Part shown: positions 1-10,112 of the stretch, in pieces
Layout: each line of letters opens with the position of its first letter
Position numbering within the stretch: the stretch's first letter is position 1
Assembly (NCBI RefSeq): GCF_014164585.1
Contig: NZ_JACJFM010000030.1
Coordinates: forward strand, 1 to 64,000
DNA length: 64,000 nucleotides
Direction: 5' to 3'
Origin: Oceanospirillum sediminis
Lineage (GTDB): Bacteria > Pseudomonadota > Gammaproteobacteria > Pseudomonadales > Halomonadaceae
Program-made: the position numbers and the translations under genes
The notes under the pieces: generated by a model
Seen by the model: only the letters and a program-made list of their open reading frames with translations
Told to the model about the DNA's origin: nothing
Databases searched by the model: none

Positions 1-30
1 ACTTTACTTGTGGTGAGTTTAAGAAAAGAT

Positions 31-58
31 CATAAGCTTGAGAGGCGTCAAGCTTATG
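31..58. terminator. Stem-loop upstream of tetR
   Basis: An 11-bp perfect inverted repeat (31-41 pairs with 48-58) encloses a six-base loop. There is no T-run after it on the plus strand, while the minus-strand reading is followed by a T-rich stretch. It probably ends transcription of a gene lying left of the window, or works in both directions. The call rests on structure alone. Confidence 0.4.
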
Positions 59-78
59 CTTCCACTATCGAGAACTTC

Positions 79-143
79 GCACTGTCCAGTTATAAGCTCT
101 GGCTAAAATTTCCTCAGATGGGGAAATTCTCTGCACTGTACAG
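79..143 (+). promoter_or_regulatory. Candidate operator region of the TetR/RND operon
   Basis: The motif GCACTGTNCAG occurs twice in direct orientation, at 79-89 and 133-143; its core CTGTNCAG is self-complementary. Between the copies lies an inverted repeat, AATTTCC at 107-113 with GGAAATT at 122-128. TetR repressors of RND pumps commonly bind such short palindromes in their own promoter, so this is a reasonable autoregulatory site. Binding is inferred. Confidence 0.4.
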
Positions 144-164
144 AATATTGTTTCAGGATTTGTC

Positions 165-908
165 ATGAGCACATCAGTAAAAAAAGACATTGCGTCAAAT
201 AATTTCGTTCAGTCGAATCTGAGCACAACCAGAACCAAAGTAACACAATCTGATAATCGGCAAGTGATTATTGATACTGCTCGTGAGCTATTTGCCTGTC
301 ATGGTTACCAGAACGTATCGATTAGAGGAATTGCCCGGTCTGCATCCGTAGATCCCGGATTAATTCGCTATTATTTTGGTTGCAAAGAGCAGCTATTTAT
401 CGCGGTGTTAAATGAAACTCTGCGTCCTGTAAGGGAAAAAATTCTGTACCTTAAGGATTCGACAGATCTGACAACACCTGAAAGATTTTTACGGACTCAC
501 TACCAGCTGATGGCTCGCTATCCTAACTGGCCCAGGCTTATGTACAGTCTGAGCAATATGCCGGACGATCAAATCACCCCGGATTTGCAGGCCTTTTTTG
601 ATGATCTTTTTCGCCCACAAGAGTTGTTATTTTTTGAAATGATGAAAAAACAGGGCCTGCTGCGGGATGATGTCAATACCGACTGCGCCCGCCTGAGCTT
701 TTTCAGCCTGATGATTTTCCCATTTATTGCGCCACTGCGTTTAAAACAAAAGCTGAATATTCAGCTGACCCCTGAGTTTCTGGATACTCTGGCAGAACAA
801 AACGGTCAATTACTGCGTTTTGGTTTGATGGATATATCATCCGCTACTGCTTCTGCCAATGACACACCAGCTACGGCATCCGCTCATAAGGTCCACCAGA
901 ATGATTAA
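165..908 (+). CDS. TetR/AcrR-family transcriptional regulator
   Basis: A 247-residue regulator. The N-terminal third holds a TetR helix-turn-helix (about residues 35-80; look for ARELFACHGYQNVSIRGIA and the later GLIRYYFGCKEQLF), preceded by an unusually long, polar leader of about 30 residues. The C-terminal part is helical and would bind the inducing ligand and dimerise. An AGGA sequence lies shortly before the start ATG. Its last codons overlap the start of the RND adaptor gene by 8 bp, so regulator, adaptor and pump are probably cotranscribed and the protein likely represses its own operon. The ligand cannot be read from the sequence. Confidence 0.88.
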   Translation: MSTSVKKDIASNNFVQSNLSTTRTKVTQSDNRQVIIDTARELFACHGYQNVSIRGIARSASVDPGLIRYYFGCKEQLFIAVLNETLRPVREKILYLKDSTDLTTPERFLRTHYQLMARYPNWPRLMYSLSNMPDDQITPDLQAFFDDLFRPQELLFFEMMKKQGLLRDDVNTDCARLSFFSLMIFPFIAPLRLKQKLNIQLTPEFLDTLAEQNGQLLRFGLMDISSATASANDTPATASAHKVHQND

Positions 909-2244
909 ATCAAAATCCTTACTCTTTTTTGTCGGCGTAGCATTGGGCGTTGTGGCGCTGGCTATTGCCGTTTCTTCCCGTGAAACACCTGAACTCAGAC
1001 AGAAGGCAGATCGTTCTGTTCTGGTAGAAACACAGCCCTTAACCCGACAATCCGTCGCTCCCGAAGTCACGGCTTACGGTCGGGTTATGCCGAAACATGA
1101 CTGGCGGGCCGTAGCAGAAGTAAAAGGTCGGGTGATATATCGTAATCCAGAACTGGAAAATGGCCGTTTTCTGACAGCGGGCACATTGCTGATAGAGATT
1201 GATCCGACAGAGTATCGGTTACAGGAAGCCCAGGCCCAGGCAAGCCTGAATGCGACTCAGGTAAAACTGGCGCGCATGAACCAGGAAGAACAGAATCTGA
1301 ACACCAGTCTGAAATTGGAACAGCAAAAAATGCTGTTAACGAAGCAGGAACTGAAGAGAATGCGGGATCTGCACCGTAAAAAACTGATCTCAGATTCCGA
1401 TCTGGAACAGCAGGAGCAGAATTATTTTAATCAACTGAAACGTGTTCAGGATATTGAAAACTCTTTAAAGCTGCTACCGGATGATCGTCGGGTCACTCAG
1501 GCACAGTTAAAAGTTGATCAGTTACAGCTGGAAGATACCCGTCGTAATCTGGCTAAAACCCGAATCATTCTACCATTTGATGGCCGTATTTCTGCCATTA
1601 GTATTGAACAGGATCAGGTCGTTGCACTGAATGAAACCATGATAGAAGCATATAAGCTCGGGCAGGTTGAGATCAGGGCAGAGCTGGCGATTGAAAACAT
1701 GCGCAGCCTGATAATGGCTTCAGGCTTTACCGGTACTCAAGGCCAGCTCCCAGCGATTGACCGCTTACCACTCACCGCAGAAGTACACTTTTCTTCTGCC
1801 GATAAACGCTTTAGCTGGCCAGCTCGTGTGACTCGTATTGCCGATACAATTGCGCCAGATACCGCAACAATTGGTCTGTATCTGGAGGTGAACCAGGACT
1901 ATCGTCAACTGAACCTGCCAGAACAACCGCCTCTGACCAAAGGCCTGTTTGTCTCTGCTGTTATTCAGGGGCCTGAGCAGTCCCATTATCTGGTTCCGGA
2001 GAAAGCTATGCATGGCAAAACTCTGTATCTGATGACGGCGGATCAAACACTAACTATTCTCCCTGTTCGGATTTTGTTCAGAAACAGTCAGGGTGTTGCT
2101 ATTCGGGCATCAATACCTGATGGCAGCAGTTTGATCGTCAATGATCTGATTCCAGCCATTGAGGGCATGAAACTACGTCCTGTAAACAGAACCATTTCTG
2201 ATGCCAGCGAGCAGAAAAGCAAGGCACAGGAGTCAGAACAATGA
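901..2244 (+). CDS. RND efflux periplasmic adaptor (membrane fusion protein, HlyD/AcrA type)
   Basis: A 447-residue adaptor that would bridge the inner-membrane pump and an outer-membrane channel. The ATG at 901 is preferred over one at 859 because it gives a clean N-terminal membrane anchor (MIKSKSLLFFVGVALGVVAL) and translational overlap with the regulator. After the anchor come the first half of a barrel-sandwich lipoyl domain (around residue 75, VKGRVIYRNPELENGRFLTAG), a long alpha-hairpin coiled coil (about 110-210), the return lipoyl half (LPFDGRISAISIEQDQVV) and a beta-barrel and membrane-proximal region. The TGA stop overlaps the ATG of the pump gene. No outer-membrane factor gene is adjacent, so a TolC-type partner must be encoded elsewhere. 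Confidence 0.88.
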   Translation: MIKSKSLLFFVGVALGVVALAIAVSSRETPELRQKADRSVLVETQPLTRQSVAPEVTAYGRVMPKHDWRAVAEVKGRVIYRNPELENGRFLTAGTLLIEIDPTEYRLQEAQAQASLNATQVKLARMNQEEQNLNTSLKLEQQKMLLTKQELKRMRDLHRKKLISDSDLEQQEQNYFNQLKRVQDIENSLKLLPDDRRVTQAQLKVDQLQLEDTRRNLAKTRIILPFDGRISAISIEQDQVVALNETMIEAYKLGQVEIRAELAIENMRSLIMASGFTGTQGQLPAIDRLPLTAEVHFSSADKRFSWPARVTRIADTIAPDTATIGLYLEVNQDYRQLNLPEQPPLTKGLFVSAVIQGPEQSHYLVPEKAMHGKTLYLMTADQTLTILPVRILFRNSQGVAIRASIPDGSSLIVNDLIPAIEGMKLRPVNRTISDASEQKSKAQESEQ

Positions 2245-5200
2245 TCGCTTATTTTGCTCGCCATCCCACCGTTGCAAACCTGCTGATGATGGCCTTGCTG
2301 TTGTTGGGTATTACCAGCATCGGGTCTATTAAGCGCGAAACCTTTCCCGAGTTCCAGCTGCCTGTTATCACTGCCTCTGTTGTCTGGCCCGGAGCATCGC
2401 CGGAAGACGTTGAGCAAAGCCTGTGTCAACGTATGGAAGATGCAGTAGATGGGCTGAGTAATATTGAAGAAGTGCGCTGTGAAGCCAGAGAAAGCCTGGC
2501 CACGCTGACCATGGAGCTGACCAGTGATGCAAGCATAGAACGCATGCTGCTGGACACTCAGACTAAAATTAATGCCATTCAGGATTTTCCGGATCAGACA
2601 GAAGCCCCTGTTGTTCAGGAACAGAACTGGGCAGATCCAGTTGTCGATATTGCTATTACCGCAGATACAGACCTTACACACCTGAAAGCCTATGCCGAGC
2701 AGCTAAAGCAGCGACTTAAAACCGAGGCAGGCATCAAGCTGGTCACTATTCAGGGCTTTTCGGATCATCAGATTCGCATTGAGCTGAACCCGGATGATGT
2801 CAGACGCTTCGGACTGACCATTGCCGATGTGGCCGATAAAATCGCCCGTCAGAATGTGCAAATGCCAGCAGGTACTCTGGAGCTGAAAGATAAGAATCTT
2901 CTGGTTCGCTTTGATGAACAGAAAATGACAGCCGATCAACTGGCGGAACTGATTGTCAGTGCCAGTGAAAGTGGCGGCGTAATACGTCTGAAAGACATTG
3001 CAACCATTACAGACCGCTTTGAAAACGATGAAGATATTATTCTGTTTAATGGCTATCCGGCAGCGGTTCTGAAAATTCAGAAAAACAAAGCAGATGATAT
3101 CCTCAGAATCAGAGAGCAGATTGAACACTTTGTCAGTCAGGCGCAGTTAACCGCACCGGATGGAGTCACTCTGACTCTGACCAATGATATGTCCTCACTG
3201 GTGGATGACCGCCTGGGAATGATGCTAAAAAATGGCTGGCAGGGCATTATTCTGGTATTTCTCAGCATGTGGCTGTTCTTTTCTCTGCGTTATTCATTCT
3301 GGGTTTCTGCCGGGTTGCCCGTGGCCTTTATGGGCGGTCTGTTCCTGATGAGCCTGATGGGTTTATCTATCAATATGATGAGTCTGGTCGCTCTGCTGAT
3401 GGCTATCGGTATTATGATGGACGATGCTATTGTGATTGCTGAATCCATAGCAGCATTCCGGGATCGGGGGCATGATGTGGATGAGGCCGTTGTGCTGGGT
3501 GTCAAAAAGGTACTGCCAGGTGTCATTTCATCCTTTCTGACAACCGTCAGCATCTTTGGCGCTTTGCTCTGGCTGGACGGCCAGATGGGTGCCGTACTGG
3601 CTGTCGTACCTATGGTGCTGATTCTGGTACTGACGGTCAGCCTGCTGGAAGCATTTCTGATTCTGCCCAATCATCTGCACCACTCATTAAGTGCCCATGC
3701 CGATGAAAAACCGGACAGTGGCCTGAAGCAGGCCTTTCTGAAACACTTTGATCATTTCCGCACCCAACATCTGGTACGTATCGTTTCTGCACTGGTGCAA
3801 TGGCGTTACGCCACTCTGGGAGGAACCATCGGCCTGTTACTGATAGCTATATCAATGCTGGCTGGTGGAACATTAAAGTTTGCCCCCTTCCCGGAACTGG
3901 ACGGTGATATTGCAGAGGCACGCATTATCCTTCCACCTGGCACGCCACTGTCGGAAACACGGGCTCTGGTGAATCACATTACACAACAGGCAGAACAGGT
4001 TGCCCGTCGGTTTTCCCGTGATTATCAGGAACCGGATGCGTTACTGCAGTCGGTCACAACCCTGTTTAACACCAATACAGATGCCGGAGAAAAAGGTACT
4101 CATCTGGCAACCGTGCGGCTGGATCTGTTATCCGCTGAGATACGCCGTACCTCAATCAATGACTTTATCCAGCAATGGCGTCAGGCGGTGGGCGAGCAGG
4201 CACATCCATTATCTATGGTATTTACTCAGCCTTCACTGGGGCCCGCCGGACGGGATATTGAAATAAGATTGCAGCATCAGGACTTACAACTGATGAAAGC
4301 TGCGTCTGTTGAGGTTCAGAGCTACCTGGCCGGGTTTAGTGGCACAGAAGGCCTGCTGGATGATATGCGCCCGGGTAAACAGGAGGTCCTGATCCGTCCG
4401 TCCGCTGGAGCAGAGAGCTATGGCGTTGATGGCCTGATGATCGCCAGTCAGCTCAGAGGGGCGTTTCTGGGACAGACTGCCGATGAAATTCAGGTGGGCC
4501 CTGAGAATATTGAAATAGAAGTGCGCTTGAATAAGGCCTCCGCCGGGGATCTGAATGCACTGATGAACTTCCCGATTATCCGTCCCGATGGGGCTCAGAT
4601 TCCATTATCAGCCATTGCTCATGTCGATTATCAGCGCTCCTTTGTTCGTATCGAACGTATTGATGGCGTGCGCAGCCTTACCATTATGGGAAATGTTGAT
4701 AACAACAAAGCCAATAGTACAGAGATTCTGAATGCCTTTACTCAGCATATGAAGCCTGAGCTGGAACGCCGGTATCCTGGCCTGAAAGTCAGTCTGCAAG
4801 GTTCTGCTGAAGAAACCAGTAAAACCGGGCAGTCCTTTGCAAAAGGCTTTATCGTCGGTTTGTTTGGCTTATTTGCGATTCTCAGCTTCCAGTTCAGAAG
4901 TTATCTGGAGCCTTTTGTCGTGATGCTTGCCATTCCTATGGCGTTAATCGGTGTGATCTTTGGCCATCTGCTACTGGGCTACAATCTGTCAATGCCTTCC
5001 ATGATGGGATTTATCTCTCTGGCCGGTATTGTCGTTAACGACTCAATTCTGCTGGTGCAGTATATCCGCTTTCATGTGGATCAGGGAGACAACGTACATC
5101 AGGCCGTCGTTAGCGCGAGTAAAGAGCGTTTCCGTGCAGTCTTTCTGACTTCCATCACAACGGCCGCCGGATTGTTACCTCTTCTGCTGGAAACCAGCCT

Positions 5201-5354
5201 GCAGGCTCAGGTGGTTCAGCCTCTGGTGGTCTCCATTGTTTTTGGTCTGATGACCTCAACGCTTCTGGTACTCCTGGTGATTCCCTGTGCTTATGCTGTG
5301 CTGGCCGACTTTAATCTGGTGCACCCGCATAAACCTATGACTCAGATAAAATAG
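2241..5354 (+). CDS. RND-family efflux pump, inner-membrane permease (AcrB-like fold)
   Basis: A 1037-residue proton-driven exporter with the usual twelve-helix, two-repeat layout: TM1 at the N-terminus, a large periplasmic porter/docking domain (about 30-325), a helix bundle, a second periplasmic domain (about 550-850) and a final bundle. TM4 carries the paired acidic residues D394-D395 (GIMMDDAIVIAES), matching the proton-relay Asp pair of AcrB. In TM10 the position of the AcrB relay lysine is Asn (GIVVNDSILLVQY), as in a distinct branch of RND pumps, so the relay may differ. It overlaps the adaptor by four bases. Substrate unknown; drugs, detergents or host compounds are all possible. Confidence 0.9.
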   Translation: MIAYFARHPTVANLLMMALLLLGITSIGSIKRETFPEFQLPVITASVVWPGASPEDVEQSLCQRMEDAVDGLSNIEEVRCEARESLATLTMELTSDASIERMLLDTQTKINAIQDFPDQTEAPVVQEQNWADPVVDIAITADTDLTHLKAYAEQLKQRLKTEAGIKLVTIQGFSDHQIRIELNPDDVRRFGLTIADVADKIARQNVQMPAGTLELKDKNLLVRFDEQKMTADQLAELIVSASESGGVIRLKDIATITDRFENDEDIILFNGYPAAVLKIQKNKADDILRIREQIEHFVSQAQLTAPDGVTLTLTNDMSSLVDDRLGMMLKNGWQGIILVFLSMWLFFSLRYSFWVSAGLPVAFMGGLFLMSLMGLSINMMSLVALLMAIGIMMDDAIVIAESIAAFRDRGHDVDEAVVLGVKKVLPGVISSFLTTVSIFGALLWLDGQMGAVLAVVPMVLILVLTVSLLEAFLILPNHLHHSLSAHADEKPDSGLKQAFLKHFDHFRTQHLVRIVSALVQWRYATLGGTIGLLLIAISMLAGGTLKFAPFPELDGDIAEARIILPPGTPLSETRALVNHITQQAEQVARRFSRDYQEPDALLQSVTTLFNTNTDAGEKGTHLATVRLDLLSAEIRRTSINDFIQQWRQAVGEQAHPLSMVFTQPSLGPAGRDIEIRLQHQDLQLMKAASVEVQSYLAGFSGTEGLLDDMRPGKQEVLIRPSAGAESYGVDGLMIASQLRGAFLGQTADEIQVGPENIEIEVRLNKASAGDLNALMNFPIIRPDGAQIPLSAIAHVDYQRSFVRIERIDGVRSLTIMGNVDNNKANSTEILNAFTQHMKPELERRYPGLKVSLQGSAEETSKTGQSFAKGFIVGLFGLFAILSFQFRSYLEPFVVMLAIPMALIGVIFGHLLLGYNLSMPSMMGFISLAGIVVNDSILLVQYIRFHVDQGDNVHQAVVSASKERFRAVFLTSITTAAGLLPLLLETSLQAQVVQPLVVSIVFGLMTSTLLVLLVIPCAYAVLADFNLVHPHKPMTQIK

Positions 5355-5576
5355 CGTAAGAAACAGATAGCCTCGCTGTCTTTCATACTGATGGTCTGCC
5401 AGGGCAATAGCAGATTATCAGTATAATTCCTGATTTCAGTTGAATAAAAAGCATCATTTTTTGCAATTAGCTGAATACATATCACGTAAATCAAATTAAC
5501 GCACATATAGAGCCCATTCCATAGCCACACAAGATAAAATAAAATATCTGTATGACATGATTTGGTATCGTTTTGC

Positions 5577-6374
5577 ATGAAAGCTAAACTTCTGCTTCTG
5601 ATTAGCGCTGTATTTATGCTACAGCATCCGGGCTTTCAGGCTGTCTTTGCTGACGAACAACCTATTCCCGTTACAGTGGGCCTGACTTCCATTCAGCCTC
5701 CCTTTGTCATCAATTCAGAAAAACAGCTGGGCCTGGCTTATGCTTTTACCGACTTTCTTAACAGGAAGCAGAAAAAGTTTATTTTCAATCCCCGTATGGT
5801 GCCTGTTAAACGCCTCCTTAAAACTGAAAAAGGGCCAGAAATCAATATTATTGCTTTCAATGATGTTGATTGGGGCTGGAAAAAGCGTGGCGGGGAAGGC
5901 AGTCTCCCGCTGACTTATGGCAGTGACCTTTTTGTGCGTCATAAACAGCAGAAACCCACTTCTGCTCTACAAGAATCATCCTCCGCAGCAAACACAGTAA
6001 CTATCGCTGCGGTTAGGGGATTTCATTACGCATTTGCCGGGTTTAAAGCCAGTAATCTGGAGCAGATGGAGAATGTTCGCCTGACAAAAGATGAACTGGC
6101 TGTGTTAAGACTGGTTGAACATGGCAGAACAGATACTGGTATTATTAGTCAATCCCTGCTGGACTGGTTATCTAAAACATCCCCCGAGCGATTCCGATTG
6201 CTGAATATTAACCCCGAGCCGGATCACACTTATGAGCGACAGCTTATCGTATTGCCATCCTCTCCCGTATCTCTTGATGAGCTGAATGCGTTATTGCTGC
6301 AATTACGTGGACCGGAGATGAACCGGATCTTCAGTGAATTCGGTCTAAGGCCGCCACCTCTGCAATACCGATAA
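5577..6374 (+). CDS. Periplasmic solute-binding protein, family 3-like
   Basis: A 265-residue secreted protein. The ATG at 5577 is chosen over an in-frame TTG at 5562 because it begins directly with a signal peptide (MKAKLLLLISAVFMLQ, cleavage probably after QAVFA). The mature part resembles amino-acid ABC-transporter binding proteins (VTVGLTSIQPPFVINSEKQLG is the usual first strand and ligand lip), but no permease or ATPase gene is nearby. Such stand-alone members are often sensors or remnants, and many score weakly in family searches. The gene sits alone, with about 200 bp on either side. Ligand unknown. Confidence 0.65.
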   Translation: MKAKLLLLISAVFMLQHPGFQAVFADEQPIPVTVGLTSIQPPFVINSEKQLGLAYAFTDFLNRKQKKFIFNPRMVPVKRLLKTEKGPEINIIAFNDVDWGWKKRGGEGSLPLTYGSDLFVRHKQQKPTSALQESSSAANTVTIAAVRGFHYAFAGFKASNLEQMENVRLTKDELAVLRLVEHGRTDTGIISQSLLDWLSKTSPERFRLLNINPEPDHTYERQLIVLPSSPVSLDELNALLLQLRGPEMNRIFSEFGLRPPPLQYR

Positions 6375-6553
6375 AACCAGCCAGCTATTATAAAGGGAGT
6401 GGATATACAAAATTTCAGGCAAAGACTACATATCTGATATCAGGAGTTACACGATTGTAACCAGTAGCACATTGCCATATCAGACATATGCTTTAAAATA
6501 ATTGTTCAAATGTCTGAGACACCACCACTGATATCAGGATTCAGGTTCTTTAT

Positions 6554-9500
6554 ATGTGTACCCTTTTCAGAAGTCTGCTTCTTCTGACCTTTCTGCTGTT
6601 TTCTTCTTTTTCATCTGCAAGCCCTCAGGAAAATATAGACCTCTATAAACAACGTCTGGAACAACTCGATACTTCCAGTGAAAACCCCGAAGATAAAGGG
6701 CAAAAAGAGCTTTATCAGAAAATTATTCAGGCCTGGCAGGATGCAATCCGATTTGAACAGCAAGCATTACAAAGTCGCAACCTGCTTGAACGCTTACCCG
6801 CAGAAATAAAGAAACTGCAACGCGGTTTATCAGCGCCAGCGGCCTCCATCAATCTGAAAAAACTAGGCACAGGCAGTCTGTCTGAACTTGAACAAAAACT
6901 GACTCTGGAAAAAGCCCGTTTACTGGAGCTTGAACAAAGTGAAAAACAGGCACGGCAACAGGTTAAACAAAGTAACGATAAGCTGATCTCTCTGCGAACT
7001 GAGCTGGCTTCTCTGAAACAACAGGAGAGCACAGAGAGCAGCGGAGACAGCGCACTGAATGAGGCGGAATTTGCAGCTCGCACAGCACGTATTCAGGCAC
7101 TGGAGTTTGAACTGCTAACATTACCGGGTCAGAACGAACTGAATCAAATTAAGATCAAGCTGCTGACCCGCCAACTGGAGCATCAACAACAGCTGACCCA
7201 GAGCCTGCAGGATATTTTACAGAATAAACGCCGGTCCGAAGCAGAAAAAACTCTGGAGCAAACCAGCTCTGAATCTGAAAACATCGAAAATCCAGCCGCT
7301 ATTACCGAACAAATCACTCTGAATCAGAAGCTGAGTCAGAATCTGCAATCCGTAGTATCTCAGGGTGAAGAGGCGCTGGCACAACGCAGATTACTGGAGC
7401 GTAAGCTGGATCTGTTTCAACAGAGTTATGCCACATTACAGTTACAGACGGAATTAAGCCGGGAGCCACTGGGCCAGGAGCTGAATCGATTTGTACGTCA
7501 TCTGGAAGCCGGTATAGATACCCTGTCTACTCAGAAGCAGATCAATAAACTGCGTTTGCTGGCACTGGATATCTCCCGCGCTGAACTCACCATCGACAGC
7601 ACAGACCTGCAAACAGATGGACGACAGTTTGATGAACAGCAAATTATACGCTTCAACGCATTAAAAGAAGATTATAAAACGATCGCAACCAAAACCCGTG
7701 AAGCAATCAGTCAGGCAATTAACGAGCTATCTGAATTGTTATCGGTGAAAGAACAGTTCAGAGAACAGGTCAGCAAAGGCAAAGATCTTATCTCACAACA
7801 TCTGCTCTGGGTTCCCAGCGTACCCGCTATCTCAGCACAATGGATTGCGGAAGTCACAGAAAGCCTGCCATTGGCTATCGCATCATTAACTCCTGTGGCG
7901 GAACGTTCAGATAACCGTCAGGGATATCTTATCTCTTCAGATCACTGGGCTGAACAATTCACTTTCTGGGTATTACTGGTCATTATTTCCATTTTGCTGT
8001 TTCCCGGACTCAGAAAAGATGAAGTGCTATGGGCTAATCAGATTGGCAACGTGGTGAACGATCGTTTTTCCCATACATTCCGTATGTTCTGGCTGCCATT
8101 GCTGGTCATTCTGCCTGTTCCAGCCGGTATATACCTGTTGCTTAACAGTGCACTGAACGGTGAATTATGGCTGATTAATCTGCCAGAACTGGCTCCTGCG
8201 GCAGCGATACTCAGTGCGATTTACCTGGCATTAATTTACTGGCTGAAAGTTCCGGATGGTTTGTTTCATAAACATTTATCTGTGCCTGCTGATTTATGCA
8301 GACGCCTGCGCCAGTTTTTACATCCGGTATTCTGGCTCGGTGGCAGCCTGCTACTGCTCATTATCAGCTCGGAACAATCTGACAACCTCATGATGCGCTC
8401 AGGTGCAGGCCGGGCAGCACTGATTACAGTAGCAGCGATGATCAGTGGATTTTGTATATCACTCTACCGTTCTTTGCCAGCAGAAAGCACCGCCAGCACA
8501 CCATTGTGGTTACAACTGCGTCCATGGCTGGCTTTTTACGCCGCAAGCTATCTGTTAATTATTATCGCGGCAATTCTGGGATACACCTTTACCGGACAGG
8601 CATTTTTGCTGATGCTGATGATACTGTCCGGTATCAGTATACTGACATTCATCTTTTACCGTTTCGGTAATCGCTGGCTATTAATTGAAGAGCGTCGCCT
8701 GGCTTTTGAAAGAGCCAAAGCCAGACGAAGTGAAATACTGGAAGCCAGAGAAAAAAATGAGGAAGTTCCGCCTCTGGATGAAAACTATCTTGATCTGCAG
8801 ACCATCTCGGATCAGGCACGGGTGCTGTTAAGAGCCACCACCGGAATCATCTTTATTCTGCTGCTATGGGCTTTTCTGAAAAACGCTCTGCCCGCATTTG
8901 ACGTACTGGATAATATTGTACTCTGGAATAATGATGTAGCGACTTCAGAAGGTATTATTCCGGAAGCTATCACACTGAAAAGCATTCTGATGAGCGTAGT
9001 GCTTATTGGATTATGTATTCTGGCGGCCTATAACCTTCCAGGCCTGCTGGAGCTTATGCTATTGCGCCACCTGACTTTATCTCCGGGCACCTCCTACGCG
9101 ATTACCACCATTACCCGTTATATATTGATTGTGACCAGTATTATTGCAGGTACAGGGCAACTGGGGCTTGACTGGTCAAAGTTACAGTGGCTGGTTGCGG
9201 CCCTGGGTGTGGGCCTCGGTTTTGGTTTACAGGAAATTGTCGCCAACTTCGTATCAGGTCTGATTATTCTGTTTGAAAAACCAATCCGTATCGGCGACAC
9301 CGTCACCATTGGCCAATATTCAGGTACTGTCACCCGCATTCAGATCAGAGCCACAACGATTGCAGACTGGGATAGAAAAGAGATCATTATTCCAAACAAA
9401 AATTTTGTCACCGATCAGCTGATCAACTGGTCCCTGACAGACCCGATTACCCGTGTCATTATTTCTGTCGGCATTGCTCATGGTTCAGATACAGAACTGG

Positions 9501-9769
9501 CTAAAAACCTGCTATTGAATGTGGCAAAAGAAAATCCTAAGGTGCTTGAAGATCCTGAGCCTAATGCCTTCTTTATGAATTTTGGTCCCAGCACGCTGAA
9601 TCTGGAGTTACGCCTATTTGTCAGCAGCATGGATGATCGGCTTACCGTCACCCATGAGATAAACCAGGCTGTCGAACGGGCATTTAAAGAACACCAGATC
9701 AAGATTGCTTATCAACAACTGGATATCAACCTTCACCGACATCCGGTTTTAAAAAACAGCAAGGACTGA
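6554..9769 (+). CDS. mscK: Mechanosensitive channel of the MscK/KefA type
   Basis: A 1071-residue inner-membrane channel that would release ions and solutes on membrane tension during hypo-osmotic shock. A signal peptide (MCTLFRSLLLLTFLLFSSFSS) leads into a periplasmic domain of about 450 residues rich in coiled coil. About ten hydrophobic segments follow from residue 470. The C-terminal MscS core has the pore helix region (VAALGVGLGFGLQEIVANFVSGLIIL, split here into its Gly-rich halves), then the beta domain (PIRIGDTVTIG, IIPNKNFVTDQLINWSL). Length and layout match E. coli MscK (1120 residues) better than small MscS. It is probably a single transcription unit, followed by the long hairpin at 9782-9845. 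Confidence 0.87.
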   Translation: MCTLFRSLLLLTFLLFSSFSSASPQENIDLYKQRLEQLDTSSENPEDKGQKELYQKIIQAWQDAIRFEQQALQSRNLLERLPAEIKKLQRGLSAPAASINLKKLGTGSLSELEQKLTLEKARLLELEQSEKQARQQVKQSNDKLISLRTELASLKQQESTESSGDSALNEAEFAARTARIQALEFELLTLPGQNELNQIKIKLLTRQLEHQQQLTQSLQDILQNKRRSEAEKTLEQTSSESENIENPAAITEQITLNQKLSQNLQSVVSQGEEALAQRRLLERKLDLFQQSYATLQLQTELSREPLGQELNRFVRHLEAGIDTLSTQKQINKLRLLALDISRAELTIDSTDLQTDGRQFDEQQIIRFNALKEDYKTIATKTREAISQAINELSELLSVKEQFREQVSKGKDLISQHLLWVPSVPAISAQWIAEVTESLPLAIASLTPVAERSDNRQGYLISSDHWAEQFTFWVLLVIISILLFPGLRKDEVLWANQIGNVVNDRFSHTFRMFWLPLLVILPVPAGIYLLLNSALNGELWLINLPELAPAAAILSAIYLALIYWLKVPDGLFHKHLSVPADLCRRLRQFLHPVFWLGGSLLLLIISSEQSDNLMMRSGAGRAALITVAAMISGFCISLYRSLPAESTASTPLWLQLRPWLAFYAASYLLIIIAAILGYTFTGQAFLLMLMILSGISILTFIFYRFGNRWLLIEERRLAFERAKARRSEILEAREKNEEVPPLDENYLDLQTISDQARVLLRATTGIIFILLLWAFLKNALPAFDVLDNIVLWNNDVATSEGIIPEAITLKSILMSVVLIGLCILAAYNLPGLLELMLLRHLTLSPGTSYAITTITRYILIVTSIIAGTGQLGLDWSKLQWLVAALGVGLGFGLQEIVANFVSGLIILFEKPIRIGDTVTIGQYSGTVTRIQIRATTIADWDRKEIIIPNKNFVTDQLINWSLTDPITRVIISVGIAHGSDTELAKNLLLNVAKENPKVLEDPEPNAFFMNFGPSTLNLELRLFVSSMDDRLTVTHEINQAVERAFKEHQIKIAYQQLDINLHRHPVLKNSKD

Positions 9770-9781
9770 AGAACTAAAAGA

Positions 9782-9845
9782 CTGATCTCCGGGAACTCTG
9801 GTAAAAGCCATTGTCAAAATGGCTTTTTACCAACCTGGAGATCAG
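9782..9845. terminator. Long hairpin after mscK
   Basis: An outer 9-bp pair (9782-9790 with 9837-9845) encloses an inner 13-bp pair (9800-9812 with 9818-9831, one bulge). No clear T-run follows on the plus strand except the T5 inside the inner right arm. The position just behind the stop codon suggests transcription termination or 3'-end protection. Confidence 0.5.
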
Positions 9846-10112
9846 ACTGACACCATCAAGTCTGCGGCACCGCCATTCAACGCCTTCTATACTATAAAAA
9901 ATAGTTGACTCATCATAAATACAAACGAACTTAAACCATACTGAAATTGCAAAAAAGTCACACTATCAAGAATACAAGATTCAACTTTGACCTATTTTGT
10001 CTCAAAAAAGTTAAAATCACTCCTTAACTGTTATTATTCCTCCTTATTGGTCATTATTCTCCCAAAAAAAATCCGGCCTTATTTTTGCTATTATTTTACG
10101 TATTGTATTCAT

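Noticed and set aside
859-900. An upstream ATG start for the RND adaptor
   Set aside because: The extra 14 residues (MTHQLRHPLIRSTR) are read from inside the tetR frame and spoil the N-terminal membrane anchor; the ATG at 901 fits better.
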